Translations under genes and position numbers: made by a program | Assembly (NCBI GenBank): GCA_012931725.1 | Contig: CM022944.1 | Location: forward strand, 109,463,372 to 109,527,371 | DNA from: Litsea cubeba | Lineage: Eukaryota > Streptophyta > Magnoliopsida > Laurales > Lauraceae | Direction of reading: 5' to 3' | Length of the DNA stretch: 64,000 nucleotides | Shown: positions 35,001 to 44,567 of the stretch, one piece after another | Layout of the letters: every line of letters starts with the position of its first letter | Position numbering within the stretch: position 1 is the stretch's first letter | The notes under the pieces: model-generated | What the model saw: only the letters and a program-made list of their open reading frames with translations | What the model was told of the DNA's origin: nothing | The model's database searches: none

Positions 35001-35625
35001 ATCACATTCTGTTCTTTGGTTTCTTCCTCAAATTTACGCATAGTGAGAACATGTGGATTGGATGGGGTAGTGGGAGTCTCTGAAAAAAATGATATTGGTG
35101 GCATTGGAAGAAGGTCCACCATTTGTCCTTTCCACTTGAAAGAATGCATGTGCTTCTTTTGATATGTAAGTACCTCTCGATCGAAGAGCCAAGGCTGACC
35201 AAGAAGTATATGAGCAATGTTCATAGGAATTATGTCGCACCATATTTCATCTTCATAAACGCTAATTTTGAAATTAATTAAACATCGGCGGGTCACATGA
35301 ATGGAATGATCGTTTACCCATGCAACTTTGTAAGGTTTCGGGTGCTTTTCAGTTGGCAATTTCAATTTATCGATCACTTCCTGTGCAACAATATTCATAG
35401 CACTTCCGCCATCAATGGTTAAATTACTCAGCTTACCTTTACACCGCACACGTGTCCGGAAGATGGCAGTTCTCCGCCAATCTTCTTCTTCCTGTTCATT
35501 GGTATTGAGAAGTCGGCGTATGATAAGTAGATGACCGCCTTCTTCTGCAGTGGTAGTGGCTCTAGGAAGAGGATCCGACCGTTCTTCTTGCTGAGTGTCT
35601 TCCTGTGCTTCCACTGGTTGATTTT

Positions 35626-35660
<35 letters not shown>

Positions 35661-36865
35661 CTTCCATCTCAATGTGTTCATCATAGTGTTCATCATCATA
35701 ATAGGCTTCTTCTTCACAATAGTAAAGATTTCGAACCTGTGGGCAATCATTGGCAAAGTGACCCGGTTGACCACAACGCCAACAACTGTTATTCCGCCGA
35801 TCCGGCCTTGGAGGTCCACGTCCCTGTGGTACAGCGACCCGCTGGTTTGGTGCAAAAAGGCGCTGATTAGGCTGGTTGGGCTGTTGTTGCCTCTGTGGTG
35901 GACGATAACCTTGTGGAGGAGCACGATTATTCTGAAATTCGGAAGCTAGGCGAGAACCTTGTGGTGGAGCACGATAATTCTGGAGCTCTGCGAGGTATGG
36001 GTTCTCCGGTTGGAGCACCAAAGCATCTCATATTTGGTGACCGTAATTCCAGTTCAACTCGTTTTGCCTTGTTATAGATCTCATCAACTGTATCAAAATC
36101 ATGCATGAGGACCTCACGCTTAATTTCGTGGCGCAAACCAGTACGATAGCGGTTGACAAGTTCTCGGTCATCTTCTCGATTTTTCCTCCGAATAACATAA
36201 TCATTGAATTTCTCTGTGTACTCATCCAATGACAAAATGCCCTGCTTGAAGAGAAGAAACTCTTGTTGAAGTATATCCAAATAATTAGAGGGTAAGTACT
36301 TGCCTTCAAGCTTTTCGCGCATGTCATCCCACTTAGTGATAGCGGGGCGTCCCATGACGAAATTGTTATGATCAACGCCGTGCCACCATGCCCTTGTTGA
36401 ACCCTTAAGCTTGACTTTGACAAAGGCCACACGCTGGGCATCATCCATGCGGTACTAGTTGAAATAATCGTCAAGAGAATTGAGCCAATCAATAAAAGCC
36501 CGTGGGTTCAGGCGTCCAGAGAAATCAGCCACTTCAACTTTGACGCGTTTGGTAATATCATCAAATTTGGGTGTTGGTGGCGCATTTTCATGGTCCTTGT
36601 CAGAAAAAAGACGCTCAATAAAATCATGAATAGACTCACGTCTGTCGGCATCAGCGTGGTGCGGTACAATATGTGGAAAACCTGTACTGGACAATGCGTC
36701 AATTGCTGGTTTTTGTAAGGCTGCAAACCTCGTCTCTAATGCAAGTACCCTGTCAGAAAGTTCGGTCTCCAATGCATGCACTCATTGCGACAATTCAGAT
36801 AGCATAGCATCTCGTTGATTGTCAGAAAGCTTTCCCCGGAAAGTTTGACCGCTGCGAGTAAACAT
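32042..36865 (-). pseudogene. Gypsy gag-pol, inactivated
   Basis: The presumed start ATG is at 36865 and the final stop at 32042. Upstream gag, pol and the C-terminal part all lie in one reading frame, about 1,608 codons, so the ancestor probably had a single gag-pol ORF. It is cut by stops at 36784-36782, 36457-36455 and 32950-32948. Between about 36020 and 35640 the coding frame shifts, then returns. Visible in order: capsid region; zinc knuckle CWRCGQPGHFANDC; protease (IDGGSAMN); RT (YFDDILIYSKS); RNase H (VHCDASNVGIGGVL); integrase HHCC zinc finger (HGGGCSGHLG, CRVCQLAKG) and catalytic core (MDFVLGLP); and a chromodomain-like FLVQWKNRPISDASW near the end. Chromodomains direct such elements into heterochromatin. 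Confidence 0.92.
35629..35660 (+). repeat. Homopolymer of about 32 G
   Basis: An uninterrupted G-run (C on the coding strand) between the gag zinc knuckle and protease, read as a run of prolines. The pol frame resumes exactly across it. Its true length is hard to know from sequencing. Confidence 0.85.
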
Positions 36866-37728
36866 TCTTGAATTTTTTTTTTTTTTTTGCTAGTAGGTGG
36901 GCTGGGCCCGGTTCAGACTCAGATCAGGCCGGTAGTGCAGGTCAGGTCCAAACTGGCGGCCTGATTCAGTTTTCCTGCAAGTGGGCTGGCTGCAGGTCAG
37001 GCCCAACTGGAAGGCCCAGTTTAGTTGTGGCCTGATGAAGGCACGTGTGAAGAAAGGCCCTTGGTTCGGCCTTGGGTTTTGTGCAGAGAAGAAAGTAAAA
37101 GAAAAAAAAAAGGGCTTTTCTTCTTACGATTGAAGCTGGAGAAGGAGTGAGACGATGCTGGACGGTAGATGCTTCTCCGCTAGCGACAGTGGTGGCGCAG
37201 TGATGGTGAGTGTGGTCGTTGCAGATGAAGATCAATTGGTGCCACGTATGTCTGCTCTCTTCTCTTCCATCCTCTGCTCCTTCTTTCTTCTTCTTCTTTT
37301 TTTTTTTTTCTTCTGTTGGGTGGGCTTTCAGCGAGGATGGGTGATGGCAGATTTCAGCTTGGGTTGCAGTGGTGAGATTTAGGGTTTTGGCTATGTCTGG
37401 GTGAAGAGGGGTTTTGTTTGGGATGGTTTCGGTGGCTGGGATGTAGGGTTTGGATGTGGGGGTTTTCTGGCGTGTGGGGAATTGTGGATGTCAAGACTGT
37501 GGGTTGATGGGATTTCATGAGATGGGTTCGGTGGTGGGATTTGGGTGTGGTGAGAGACGGACGGGTGGGGTGGGTTTGAGGTGTTGGTTTGGCGATGGCA
37601 AAGGAGGATGGTTAGGGTTTCGGTGGAAGATTTGATTCGGTAGAGAAAGGAGGCTGGTGGCAAGATGGATGAATGGACGATAGGCTACTAAGACTTGATG
37701 ATCAGAATACAGATCCAAGATCGGATCT
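36866..37728 (-). other. Untranslated leader of the Gypsy element
   Basis: Between primer-binding site and gag start lie about 860 bp without a long minus-strand frame in phase with gag. The plus strand is G/T-rich (37380-37640), and pyrimidine runs occur at 37255-37315. I see no captured host gene. ORFs on either strand are short and compositionally biased. Confidence 0.6.
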
Positions 37729-37740
37729 GCTCTGATACCA
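37729..37740 (-). other. Primer-binding site, initiator tRNA-Met
   Basis: The minus strand reads TGGTATCAGAGC, complementary to the 3' end of initiator tRNA-Met. It lies three bases inside the 5' LTR, the standard place and the usual primer for plant LTR elements. Confidence 0.9.
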
Positions 37741-37743
37741 ATC

Positions 37744-38162
37744 TGATTCAGTCAGAGGAGAAGACCAAACCCACAATAGGGATTTGATCGAATCCAGATG
37801 GATTCAACAGCCAAGAACTCACGCACAAAGCTAATCAAAGCAAAACTAAATCAGAACTCAGTTTTCAATTCGATAATAAGATGTATCGATCCCTAAAGGG
37901 GATTTACATATTTATAGAGAATATCAAAGGGTCTTTCTAATCCTATTAAACTTCTATTACTAAATATAGAATTCCTAATATTAAAGAAGCCTACTAATTC
38001 TAAGGTGCTAAAGCAATTAAAAAACTGTTAAATAAGATAACTTGCCACAACAGCCGGTTATTCCTCATTGGATTTGTGGGCTATGCTGATGGATTGAATC
38101 TGATTGACCCAATAGCTCACGGGTTAGGTCCAGTGGACTTGGACCTGGCTCGAATTGCACCA
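37744..38162 (-). repeat. 5' LTR of the Gypsy element (419 bp)
   Basis: A direct copy of 31669-32087 with about twelve substitutions and no length change. A TATA-like 'tatttatagagaa' at 37908-37920 (plus strand) may mark its own promoter region. Confidence 0.95.
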
Positions 38163-38170
38163 TAATTGAA

Positions 38171-38262
38171 ATTGGCACTCCCTTTTTCCTCTTTTTTTAT
38201 GGAGGCACTCCAAAATTTTGTGAAGGAAAAGGAGTGCCTCCATCAAAAAAAGGAGTGCCAAT
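38171..38262. repeat. Foldback hairpin, 92 bp, next to the Gypsy element
   Basis: The arms are ATTGGCACTCC with GGAGTGCCAAT outside and ATGGAGGCACTCC with GGAGTGCCTCCAT inside, joined by T- and A-runs that also pair. It starts three bases after the Gypsy target duplication. It may be a tiny MITE or a hairpin that existed before the insertion. Confidence 0.8.
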
Positions 38263-38630
38263 ATCACTTTTCTTACGTAAAACCTAGTCCCTAAGTTTCT
38301 TTTACTATTTATATGGCATTGTATAGATGAGAATTCAGACCTCTAATGAATAATAGAATTTGAGTGGTATAATTCAATGGAGTGCGTCCTCGTGTTGAAA
38401 TCTCATCGAAGATCATGCATTGTGTCTGCGGACACGTGATTTGGCACTTCCACTCAAGCCCTAACCCTAGGGCCTGCATCATTGATGTTTAGGAATGTTG
38501 ATCAACAGATTTGTGTCAAAGGGATGATGATACCTAATAGAAGAATTAATTCTTTTATTTACTATCCTTCCATTTTTTTGGGTACAAATGTCTGAAATGT
38601 CAATGCTTTAGATATTCAAATAAGGGGGAG

Positions 38631-38755
38631 TATTCAAGTGCATCCATCCCTCGATACTCCCATTTTGGGAAGTGTCAAGTCCAAAAAGTGGAGTCCTATG
38701 TACTTGACACTCCCCAACCCTCACCAAAATGATGAGGGATGGATGCACTTTAATA
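38631..38755. repeat. Foldback hairpin, about 120 bp
   Basis: Outer arms AAGTGCATCCATCCCTC and GAGGGATGGATGCACTT are perfect complements. Inner arms GGGAAGTGTCAAGT and ACTTGACACTCCCC pair almost fully. This is the typical form of a very small palindromic MITE; no duplication is clear at the ends. Confidence 0.8.
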
Positions 38756-39538
38756 TTTACCTTCAAATAAAACGAGAAGTGATCAAATATAGCCTTCAGT
38801 TTTGATGAATCCAACTCGTCCAATCATAACCTACCAACCTTTTTGGCAGTCGCCAACTGTTGGATTGGACATCTAGAAAATATTAAATATGTGATTAACC
38901 CTTTCTGTTCAACCTAAGAGTGAACACCCATTCATACGGTGATATTTGAAACTTGGTTGCAAACCAAATCCTGGGTGTGGGTTTAATTCTTTTTGGGGAA
39001 TGAATTGGCTTCACAGAAGGTAAGCCCCATGATGTTCATTTGAACTGAAAGCAATCTTGATTGCTGCATTGGATCATTTCTCAACTAATAGAAAAAGAAA
39101 AAATGCTTCTATCAAGTGAAATTTTCTCTGGCAGGAACGTCCGCATGTGGACTTGGACTTATTGATTCAATTATATACCAGGGGGTAGGGGCACGTGGAT
39201 GAACAGCTACCAGAACAAAGACAGGATATTTTGCTCAATTGCTAGGACATTTGATGTCAGGGTATTTTGCTCAATTGCCAGACAAAGAAAACTAGCTTCA
39301 TCTACTACATTTGGTCCACACCTCTGTAATACACAACTTCCCTCTTCCCATCAAATTACCTGTTGCAAATTTCCCAACTGCGACGAAATTACCCCATGAG
39401 GGAGATTTATTTTGTAGCATGGTCTATACATGCTTGAGTCCAGCTCAAATCAATTATCTGGACCACTAAAAAAAAAATGAGCCTCGCATGTCCAGATTCA
39501 AGGCCTGCTTTCACCATGCTTATAGTGTTGACTAGTTG
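38756..39538. other. Intergenic; nothing identified
   Basis: Unique AT-rich sequence. A short motif 'tattttgctcaattgc' occurs twice (39228-39243 and 39262-39277) inside a 66-codon ORF that has no known domain. Confidence 0.55.
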
Positions 39539-39546
39539 CTTATGAG

Positions 39547-39969
39547 TAGGGATGCTCTGACTATTTGGAGGTTCCGACCCGTTAAAAATCGGGTTTGGGT
39601 CCTTATTTAGGCCTTGATAAATAAATGGGTCCAGGTCCGGGTCTATTTTTTACCCCCCGACCTAATCGGGTCAGATCCGGTTCCAGCTTGGTTTGAACCC
39701 GGGACCCGACATATTACCTTAATTTTCGAGATTCTTTATTAAAAACTAGGTTTTTTCCCATATCATTTTCTATTTGGACTTGGGTCCGGACCCGGACCCG
39801 TCTCATATATGGTTTAGGTTGAAACTTCTCGTTAACGGTTCCAAAACGGGTCCGATTCCACCTTCTCTTTAACGGTTTCAGATATGGGTCCGCCGTGGTC
39901 CCGGACCGGAATTAACCTGTTTACGGTCCGCCGTGGTCCCGGACCGGAATTGACCTATTTACATCCTTA
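39547..39969. mobile_element. TAGGG-ended hAT-like MITE, second copy
   Basis: The ends TAGGGATG and CATCCTTA are inverted copies with one mismatch. The flanking octamers CTTATGAG and CTTCTTAG agree at six of eight positions. The interior is dense in 'gggtcc' and 'ccggaccc' words, as in the element at 11578-12109, and 'gtccgccgtggtcccggacc' is directly repeated near 39889 and 39926. No coding sequence. Confidence 0.65.
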
Positions 39970-39977
39970 CTTCTTAG

Positions 39978-42900
39978 GATAACCTCTCAATTACCACTCT
40001 TTAAACTAAGCAATTAATGAAGATAATTCCTTTCTTTTTTCCCTTCCAACACACAGTGCTGCTACATTGAAAAGCTAAAAATGCTGTTGAAAGTTAGTCA
40101 TTGAGGAGCTTTTTCGTCCCATCTTCTTCTTGATTGATTTGAGCTCTTTAGTCTTTTTCTTCAGTTAAAATCTTTAGCCTTTTCCTTTATTGTAGGCTGG
40201 TATGGCAGGCCTACTGTTTCCTAGCTGTAGCTTCGTACATATTTTTGTTTCATTAACAAAGCTGTTGCACAGCAAATGCAGGTCAAACGGTCTTATCTTA
40301 GTACAAGCTTTATGCACATGGAACTTGTTAGTTACTATGCTTACTACCCTTTTGTGTTTGGAGTCTTTGGACTGTTGCATCGTTCATTCGTTTGTATGCA
40401 TGCCAAAATCTCACCAGGTTGATGAACCTTTTAACTGTTCACTTGGATATCTTATCCATAGTGATCCATTCCACTATGTTCAGTAATGACTGAAAGCTTT
40501 AATTTAGGGCGCTCAAATTAACTAGTCATTTGTGTACTTTCGGCAAAATGCAGAAAGTTCCTCACGAGCATTCTTTTGTGCTTTCTCAATTTTGGCTCAG
40601 TGGAGCTGTGGAGCTACTTTTTTTACTGCTTCTGATGGAAGTTGAAGTGCTACGTAATTGACTATTGAATTGCTTTGCTTTTCTAACCCCTCCTGAGGAA
40701 TCAATCACAATATATATAGGACTTCCCAATTTATAGCACCACACAAGAAAACCCAAGCTTACAACCAGTATCTATTGTTTTTATGTGCAAGGTAAGCAAC
40801 ATTTACCAGTCACCTAAATAGGAGAAAGTATCAATCAATAGGAATTGGCAAGGGCCAGTTGTATCCAATGGTCTAAATTTTGCTGGCTGTGGAGAATGGA
40901 GTATGGATGGGACTAGTCACGATCTTCCTATCCACATAAATTTCTGGGTATGACCCATTGATTGGTAATCAAAGGTATGCACTTACATTTGATAATTCTA
41001 CACTTGGTCACACCACATCAACCTTCCATCGGATGGACTCAACCATGTAGACGATGACTAGACTGAAAAATCTGGTTTTGTTGCCTGTTATATGCCACAT
41101 GTGCACCACATTCGACATACACGTGGACTGCCTGATGAATGTTTCACTACAGTTATCGGGCCAGGTCATCTACCCTGTGGGCCCCACGTGTAGGTTGGTT
41201 GTGGTACAGGTGTGGCCACTTGTAAATGGAGATCTAGAGAGAGAGAGAGAGAGATCGGCGTGGAGGACTAGCAAACCTCCCAAAAAGAAAGCCTAGGTGC
41301 AGATTCTTTTCACATGTCTCCCAAGGTTACTCACATGTCTCTGTTCAACTGTTCAAGTGATCTTGTCAATGCCGTTGAGTCTGTGGGGGTGATGGGAGTT
41401 GAAGGCAAGGGGGTACATCCAAACAGGTCACCGACTAGCAACTTACATTTCTCATCTTTCCTTTCTAGCCATGAAAGGAAGAAAAAAGAGACCAAAGCCC
41501 AAAAACATCATGTCCAAGAGAAAAAATCTATATAATAAGGGAGCTCAGTTTTTTTATTCTCCATATTTTGGACTCTTGGATTTAAATGAAAAAAAGGGCT
41601 AAAAGTTTGAAAAATTTATAAGTTTTTACCATCCCCATCAAAAGCGCGAGAAATTTGTAAGTTTTTACCATCATCATCAAAACTGCGTTCACATCTTGAT
41701 TTGTACGGCGCAAAAAGGGTAGCAAGTTTGAGTTATTTACAGGTATTGTCATCCCTTCATTTAAAATAAAATAAAAAATATTTACTTTCTTATTGTTCTA
41801 CCATTGATCAAAAAGGTGTCAAAAGCAAAAAATAAAAATAAACTTCTTTTGTAAGGGAGCTCAGTTTTTGAATTCCCCATATTATGGACCCTTTGATTTA
41901 TGTACATAAATCCTAGGGCTGAGATTAAGAGCAAAGGGGTTGAGGGGTTTAAGGGAATTTGAGAGTCTAGAGATCTGGAACACTACTTCCCTGGCTTCCT
42001 AGACTCTTTCTCCCTTATCCGGCCGACGGGTCAAGGAGTGTGGGCCAGGTCTGGGGTTAAGTTCAGGTTAGATGGGTTTGAGTTGGATTTGAGTTCGGAT
42101 TGATTTGGGCTAGAGTTTGATAGGTTGGCTTGGGTCAAGTTCAGGTCAAGTCTGACGGGTTTAGTTAAGGGCCCAATCATGGTCTGGATCAAAGGTTTGA
42201 GGCCCAAAAGGCGGGCTGCAGTGGGGTCCGATTTGGACAATAATCACTGGGACCCAGGTTTTGCAGATTTTGATCCTCCCGTTGATTTCAAAGTTATACA
42301 TATGGATGGAAAGCCCTCGATGAATAAATCGCGATGAGCAAGCTTTCGGGGCGATGAGGGGTCTAAAAGTGATAGGTGATTTTTCAGATGGGCATCCTGG
42401 GGTGCGGGACCTGCTATTATGATTTTTGAACCGCCCGTCGGATCTCGAAGTTCTATATATGGACGGAAAGCCCTCGACGAACAGATTGCAATGAGCCAAT
42501 TCCTAGGGCAATCAGAGGTCCATGAATAATAGGTGATCTTTGATTCGTGACCTAATCAGGACATCGTAATATTGGGTTGACCGAATTACCCCTCGTAGGG
42601 TGCCAAAATTCAGATTAGTTGTTAGGTGGTCAAAAGAAGAGTAATTAGATTTAGTTATGCTCGGAACGTGGTGCGCCGTGCCTTCAGATACGTGCAATCA
42701 CTAGTATATATATATATATATATTTGATGAGCATGAACATATCTGTGTCAACTTTGATCATAAACCGAACATGGAAATGTGTAGGGAAAAAATAATATTA
42801 TTATTGAGATATAGAACCTTATTTCCTTCCAGATAACCAGCCTATCACACCTCTGCAGCCACTATTTTCTTAATAAAGAGAAAAGTTTAGAGGAAACAGG

Positions 42901-42999
42901 GGAAAATTGCAAAAAGGTGGAAAATGTTTAGTCACCATAAAGAATTACATGTAAATTGCTTATACCTCTCTCATTTGCATTATTTAAATGCAAATGTCA
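39978..42999. other. Intergenic; duplicated segments, no supported gene
   Basis: ORFs at 40174-40486 and 41054-41296 show no known domain. 'aagggagctcagttttt' begins two similar blocks at about 41538 and 41854. A diverged tandem pair with a period near 158 bp covers about 42249-42545; both copies contain a GGAAAGCCCTCGA core. A (GA)n run lies at 41233-41253 and a (TA)n run at 42704-42722. If the PYL4 gene has downstream regulatory DNA it would lie near the end of this stretch. Confidence 0.55.
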
Positions 43000-43000
43000 G

Positions 43001-43141
43001 TAGTCCGTTTAGCACAATGGTAAGACAGATTCTCCATTATGAAGTGTTAGGCTACAAGTTTAAACCTGCATAGGCTATACTTGTACTCCATCTAGTCTCT
43101 GTTACCATAGGGAGTGCATCCAAAAAGAAAAAGAAAAAAAA
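43001..43141 (+). mobile_element. tRNA-derived SINE candidate
   Basis: The first part resembles a tRNA: a box-A-like TAGCACAATGG at 43010-43020, a box-B-like 'aagtttaaacct' about 40 bases later, and a tRNA-unrelated body. It ends in an A-rich tail (AAAAAGAAAAAGAAAAAAAA) at 43122-43141. Box B is degenerate and no target duplication is visible. Confidence 0.5.
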
Positions 43142-43373
43142 GGTCCAACTAATGATGCACATCGTTATAGGTATAATAAAATTCAACACACAATGCATGA
43201 TGTTGATTTTCTTTTTCTTTTTTCCTTTTTCTATTTAGTTTTGGTGCATGAGTTGTTTAAAAAATAATGAGAGAAAGGGGAAGAAGAGTGAAGAGGCCAA
43301 TTTATCCAACAGTAAAAAATGAGTAGAAAAGCATAGAATTAAGTGAATTGTATATCAAAATAAAGGTGTATAT

Positions 43374-43375
<2 letters not shown>

Positions 43376-43402
<27 letters not shown>
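43376..43402. repeat. (GA)n microsatellite
   Basis: About thirteen uninterrupted GA units, downstream of the PYL4-like gene. Confidence 0.95.
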
Positions 43403-43404
<2 letters not shown>

Positions 43405-43455
43405 GTGATTTTGATCATCCCCCATGTAATTACAAGTTACAAAAGAAATTCAAAA

Positions 43456-43669
43456 CACTTCAGTCTTCCAATTCCAAAAGCGTTTCTCAAACTACAAATA
43501 CCCTATAGCATCCATTTACAAAGACACCAATTGATCAATATGGTATATTTTTCCCACAGAAATCCAGCCACTTCAATCTTCCAATTCTTACAGTGTTTCT
43601 CAAACTTCAAAGTAGCCTATAGCTATCTTCTACAGAGACACCAATTGATCAATATGGTGTATTTTTCCA
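43456..43669. repeat. Tandem duplication in presumed PYL4 3' UTR
   Basis: Two copies with a period of 113 bp, at 43456-43555 and 43569-43669. Both carry 'agacaccaattgatcaatat' and 'gtttctcaaact'. The second ends about 12 bases from the PYL4 stop codon, so both probably lie in its 3' UTR. The copies differ by a modest number of substitutions. Confidence 0.85.
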
Positions 43670-43680
43670 CAATCGTATCA

Positions 43681-44256
43681 TCATCCATTGTTACCATCAT
43701 GTCCTTGTAGAGAAGCCATGGCCACAGAAGCCAGCTTTTGCAAATTCAACCTCACAACAGTGTCCGCAAACATCCTAGTATCTTCTCCTGTGTTCCCCTG
43801 AGGTATGTCCACAATATAAGACTCAATCACAACAGTATAAACCTTCCCTCCCTTCCTAAACTCATTCACTGAGGTGACAGACCTGTAGTTCTTCAGCCTA
43901 TGCTCACCCCCCACAACACTAAAGCTCAACACATGCTTCTCATCATCCAAAACCTCTAGTCTTTCGGTGCTCGTCGACGCTGGTAGACCTGAAATTACGA
44001 CCACCTCTCTCATGCTCCCCACACCTCCATCTCCTCTCATGCTACACTTCTTGATGAAGTGCTTGTACCTTTGAGGATTGTCGAACCGGCGAACTATCGG
44101 CCACACCACGCTTAGAGGGGCATCGATCTTTTGAGCCACCATCGATGAGCATGTGTGGGGTCTGCGCTCGAAAGTGTGGTATGTGCGAATGACTGGCTCA
44201 AGCTCAGAGAATTCTTCTTGGGTGAGGCCATGTGGGGGTGCTTGGTGAGGTTCCAT
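43681..44256 (-). CDS. PYL4: PYL-type abscisic acid receptor (PYL4-like)
   Basis: A single-exon frame of 191 aa; absence of introns is usual in the PYL4-6 subgroup. It is a START-like (Bet v 1) fold protein of cytosol and nucleus that binds abscisic acid and then inhibits clade A PP2C phosphatases, releasing SnRK2 kinases. The ABA-contacting lysine is in YKHFIKKC (Lys69). The gate loop is SGLPA (89-93) and the latch is GEHRL (117-121), both intact. FDNPQRYKHF, STERLEVLDD and NYRSVTSV are conserved around them, and an amphipathic C-terminal helix is present. Nothing suggests loss of function. The start is the only ATG giving the expected short N-terminal tail. A TATA box lies about 300 bp upstream. 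Duplications occur in both presumed untranslated regions. PYL5 or PYL6 is an alternative name. Confidence 0.94.
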   Translation of the reverse strand: MEPHQAPPHGLTQEEFSELEPVIRTYHTFERRPHTCSSMVAQKIDAPLSVVWPIVRRFDNPQRYKHFIKKCSMRGDGGVGSMREVVVISGLPASTSTERLEVLDDEKHVLSFSVVGGEHRLKNYRSVTSVNEFRKGGKVYTVVIESYIVDIPQGNTGEDTRMFADTVVRLNLQKLASVAMASLQGHDGNNG

Positions 44257-44360
44257 GGTAGGATATTGAAGTTGACCACCTATGAATGTTGGCTAAGGAG
44301 TGAGAGATGTCTAAAGAAAGATGTAGGAAGGAGAAGAAGGAAGAAGAGAAAGAGAGAGAC

Positions 44361-44465
44361 TATGTAGAAGGAAAGCAAGGAGTCTAGTTTGGTTTGGTTT
44401 TGTCTAGAGAGATATTATGTAGAAGGAAAGCAAGAGTCTAGTTTGGTTTGGTTTGGTTTTGTCTT
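44361..44465. repeat. Tandem duplication in presumed PYL4 5' leader
   Basis: Two copies with a period of 55 bp begin 'tatgtagaaggaaagcaag' at 44361 and 44416. Each ends in a (GGTTT)n run followed by 'tgtct', with one extra GGTTT unit in the second. They lie between the TATA box and the PYL4 start. Confidence 0.85.
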
Positions 44466-44553
44466 GATAGATGCTTGAAAGTGGAAGAGAGATTAGTTTT
44501 GGGCTTGGTGTTATTTTATTGTATGGTGAGCTTTGGTTTAAGAGGACTTGGCC

Positions 44554-44567
44554 TTTATATATATATA
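44554..44567 (-). promoter_or_regulatory. TATA box of the PYL4-like gene
   Basis: The minus strand reads TATATATATAAAGG about 300 bp upstream of the start codon. It is the strongest TATA match near the gene and implies a leader of about 270 nt. Confidence 0.65.

Larger units (their letters stand above)
31669..38162 (-). mobile_element. Ty3/Gypsy chromovirus, 6,494 bp, both LTRs
   Basis: The element is flanked by the perfect 5-bp duplication TAATT (31664-31668 and 38163-38167). Two LTRs of equal length, 419 bp, sit at its ends and differ at about 12 positions by eye (roughly 3%), so insertion is fairly recent. On the minus strand the order is 5' LTR, primer-binding site for initiator tRNA-Met, an untranslated leader of about 870 bp, gag, protease, RT, RNase H, integrase, a chromodomain-like tail, polypurine tract and 3' LTR. 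That order with a chromodomain defines chromoviruses. Three stops and two frame changes inactivate it. Confidence 0.96.

Noticed and set aside
36966..37718. Several ORFs in the Gypsy leader as a captured host gene
   Set aside because: They are short, biased in composition, on both strands and match no family I know.
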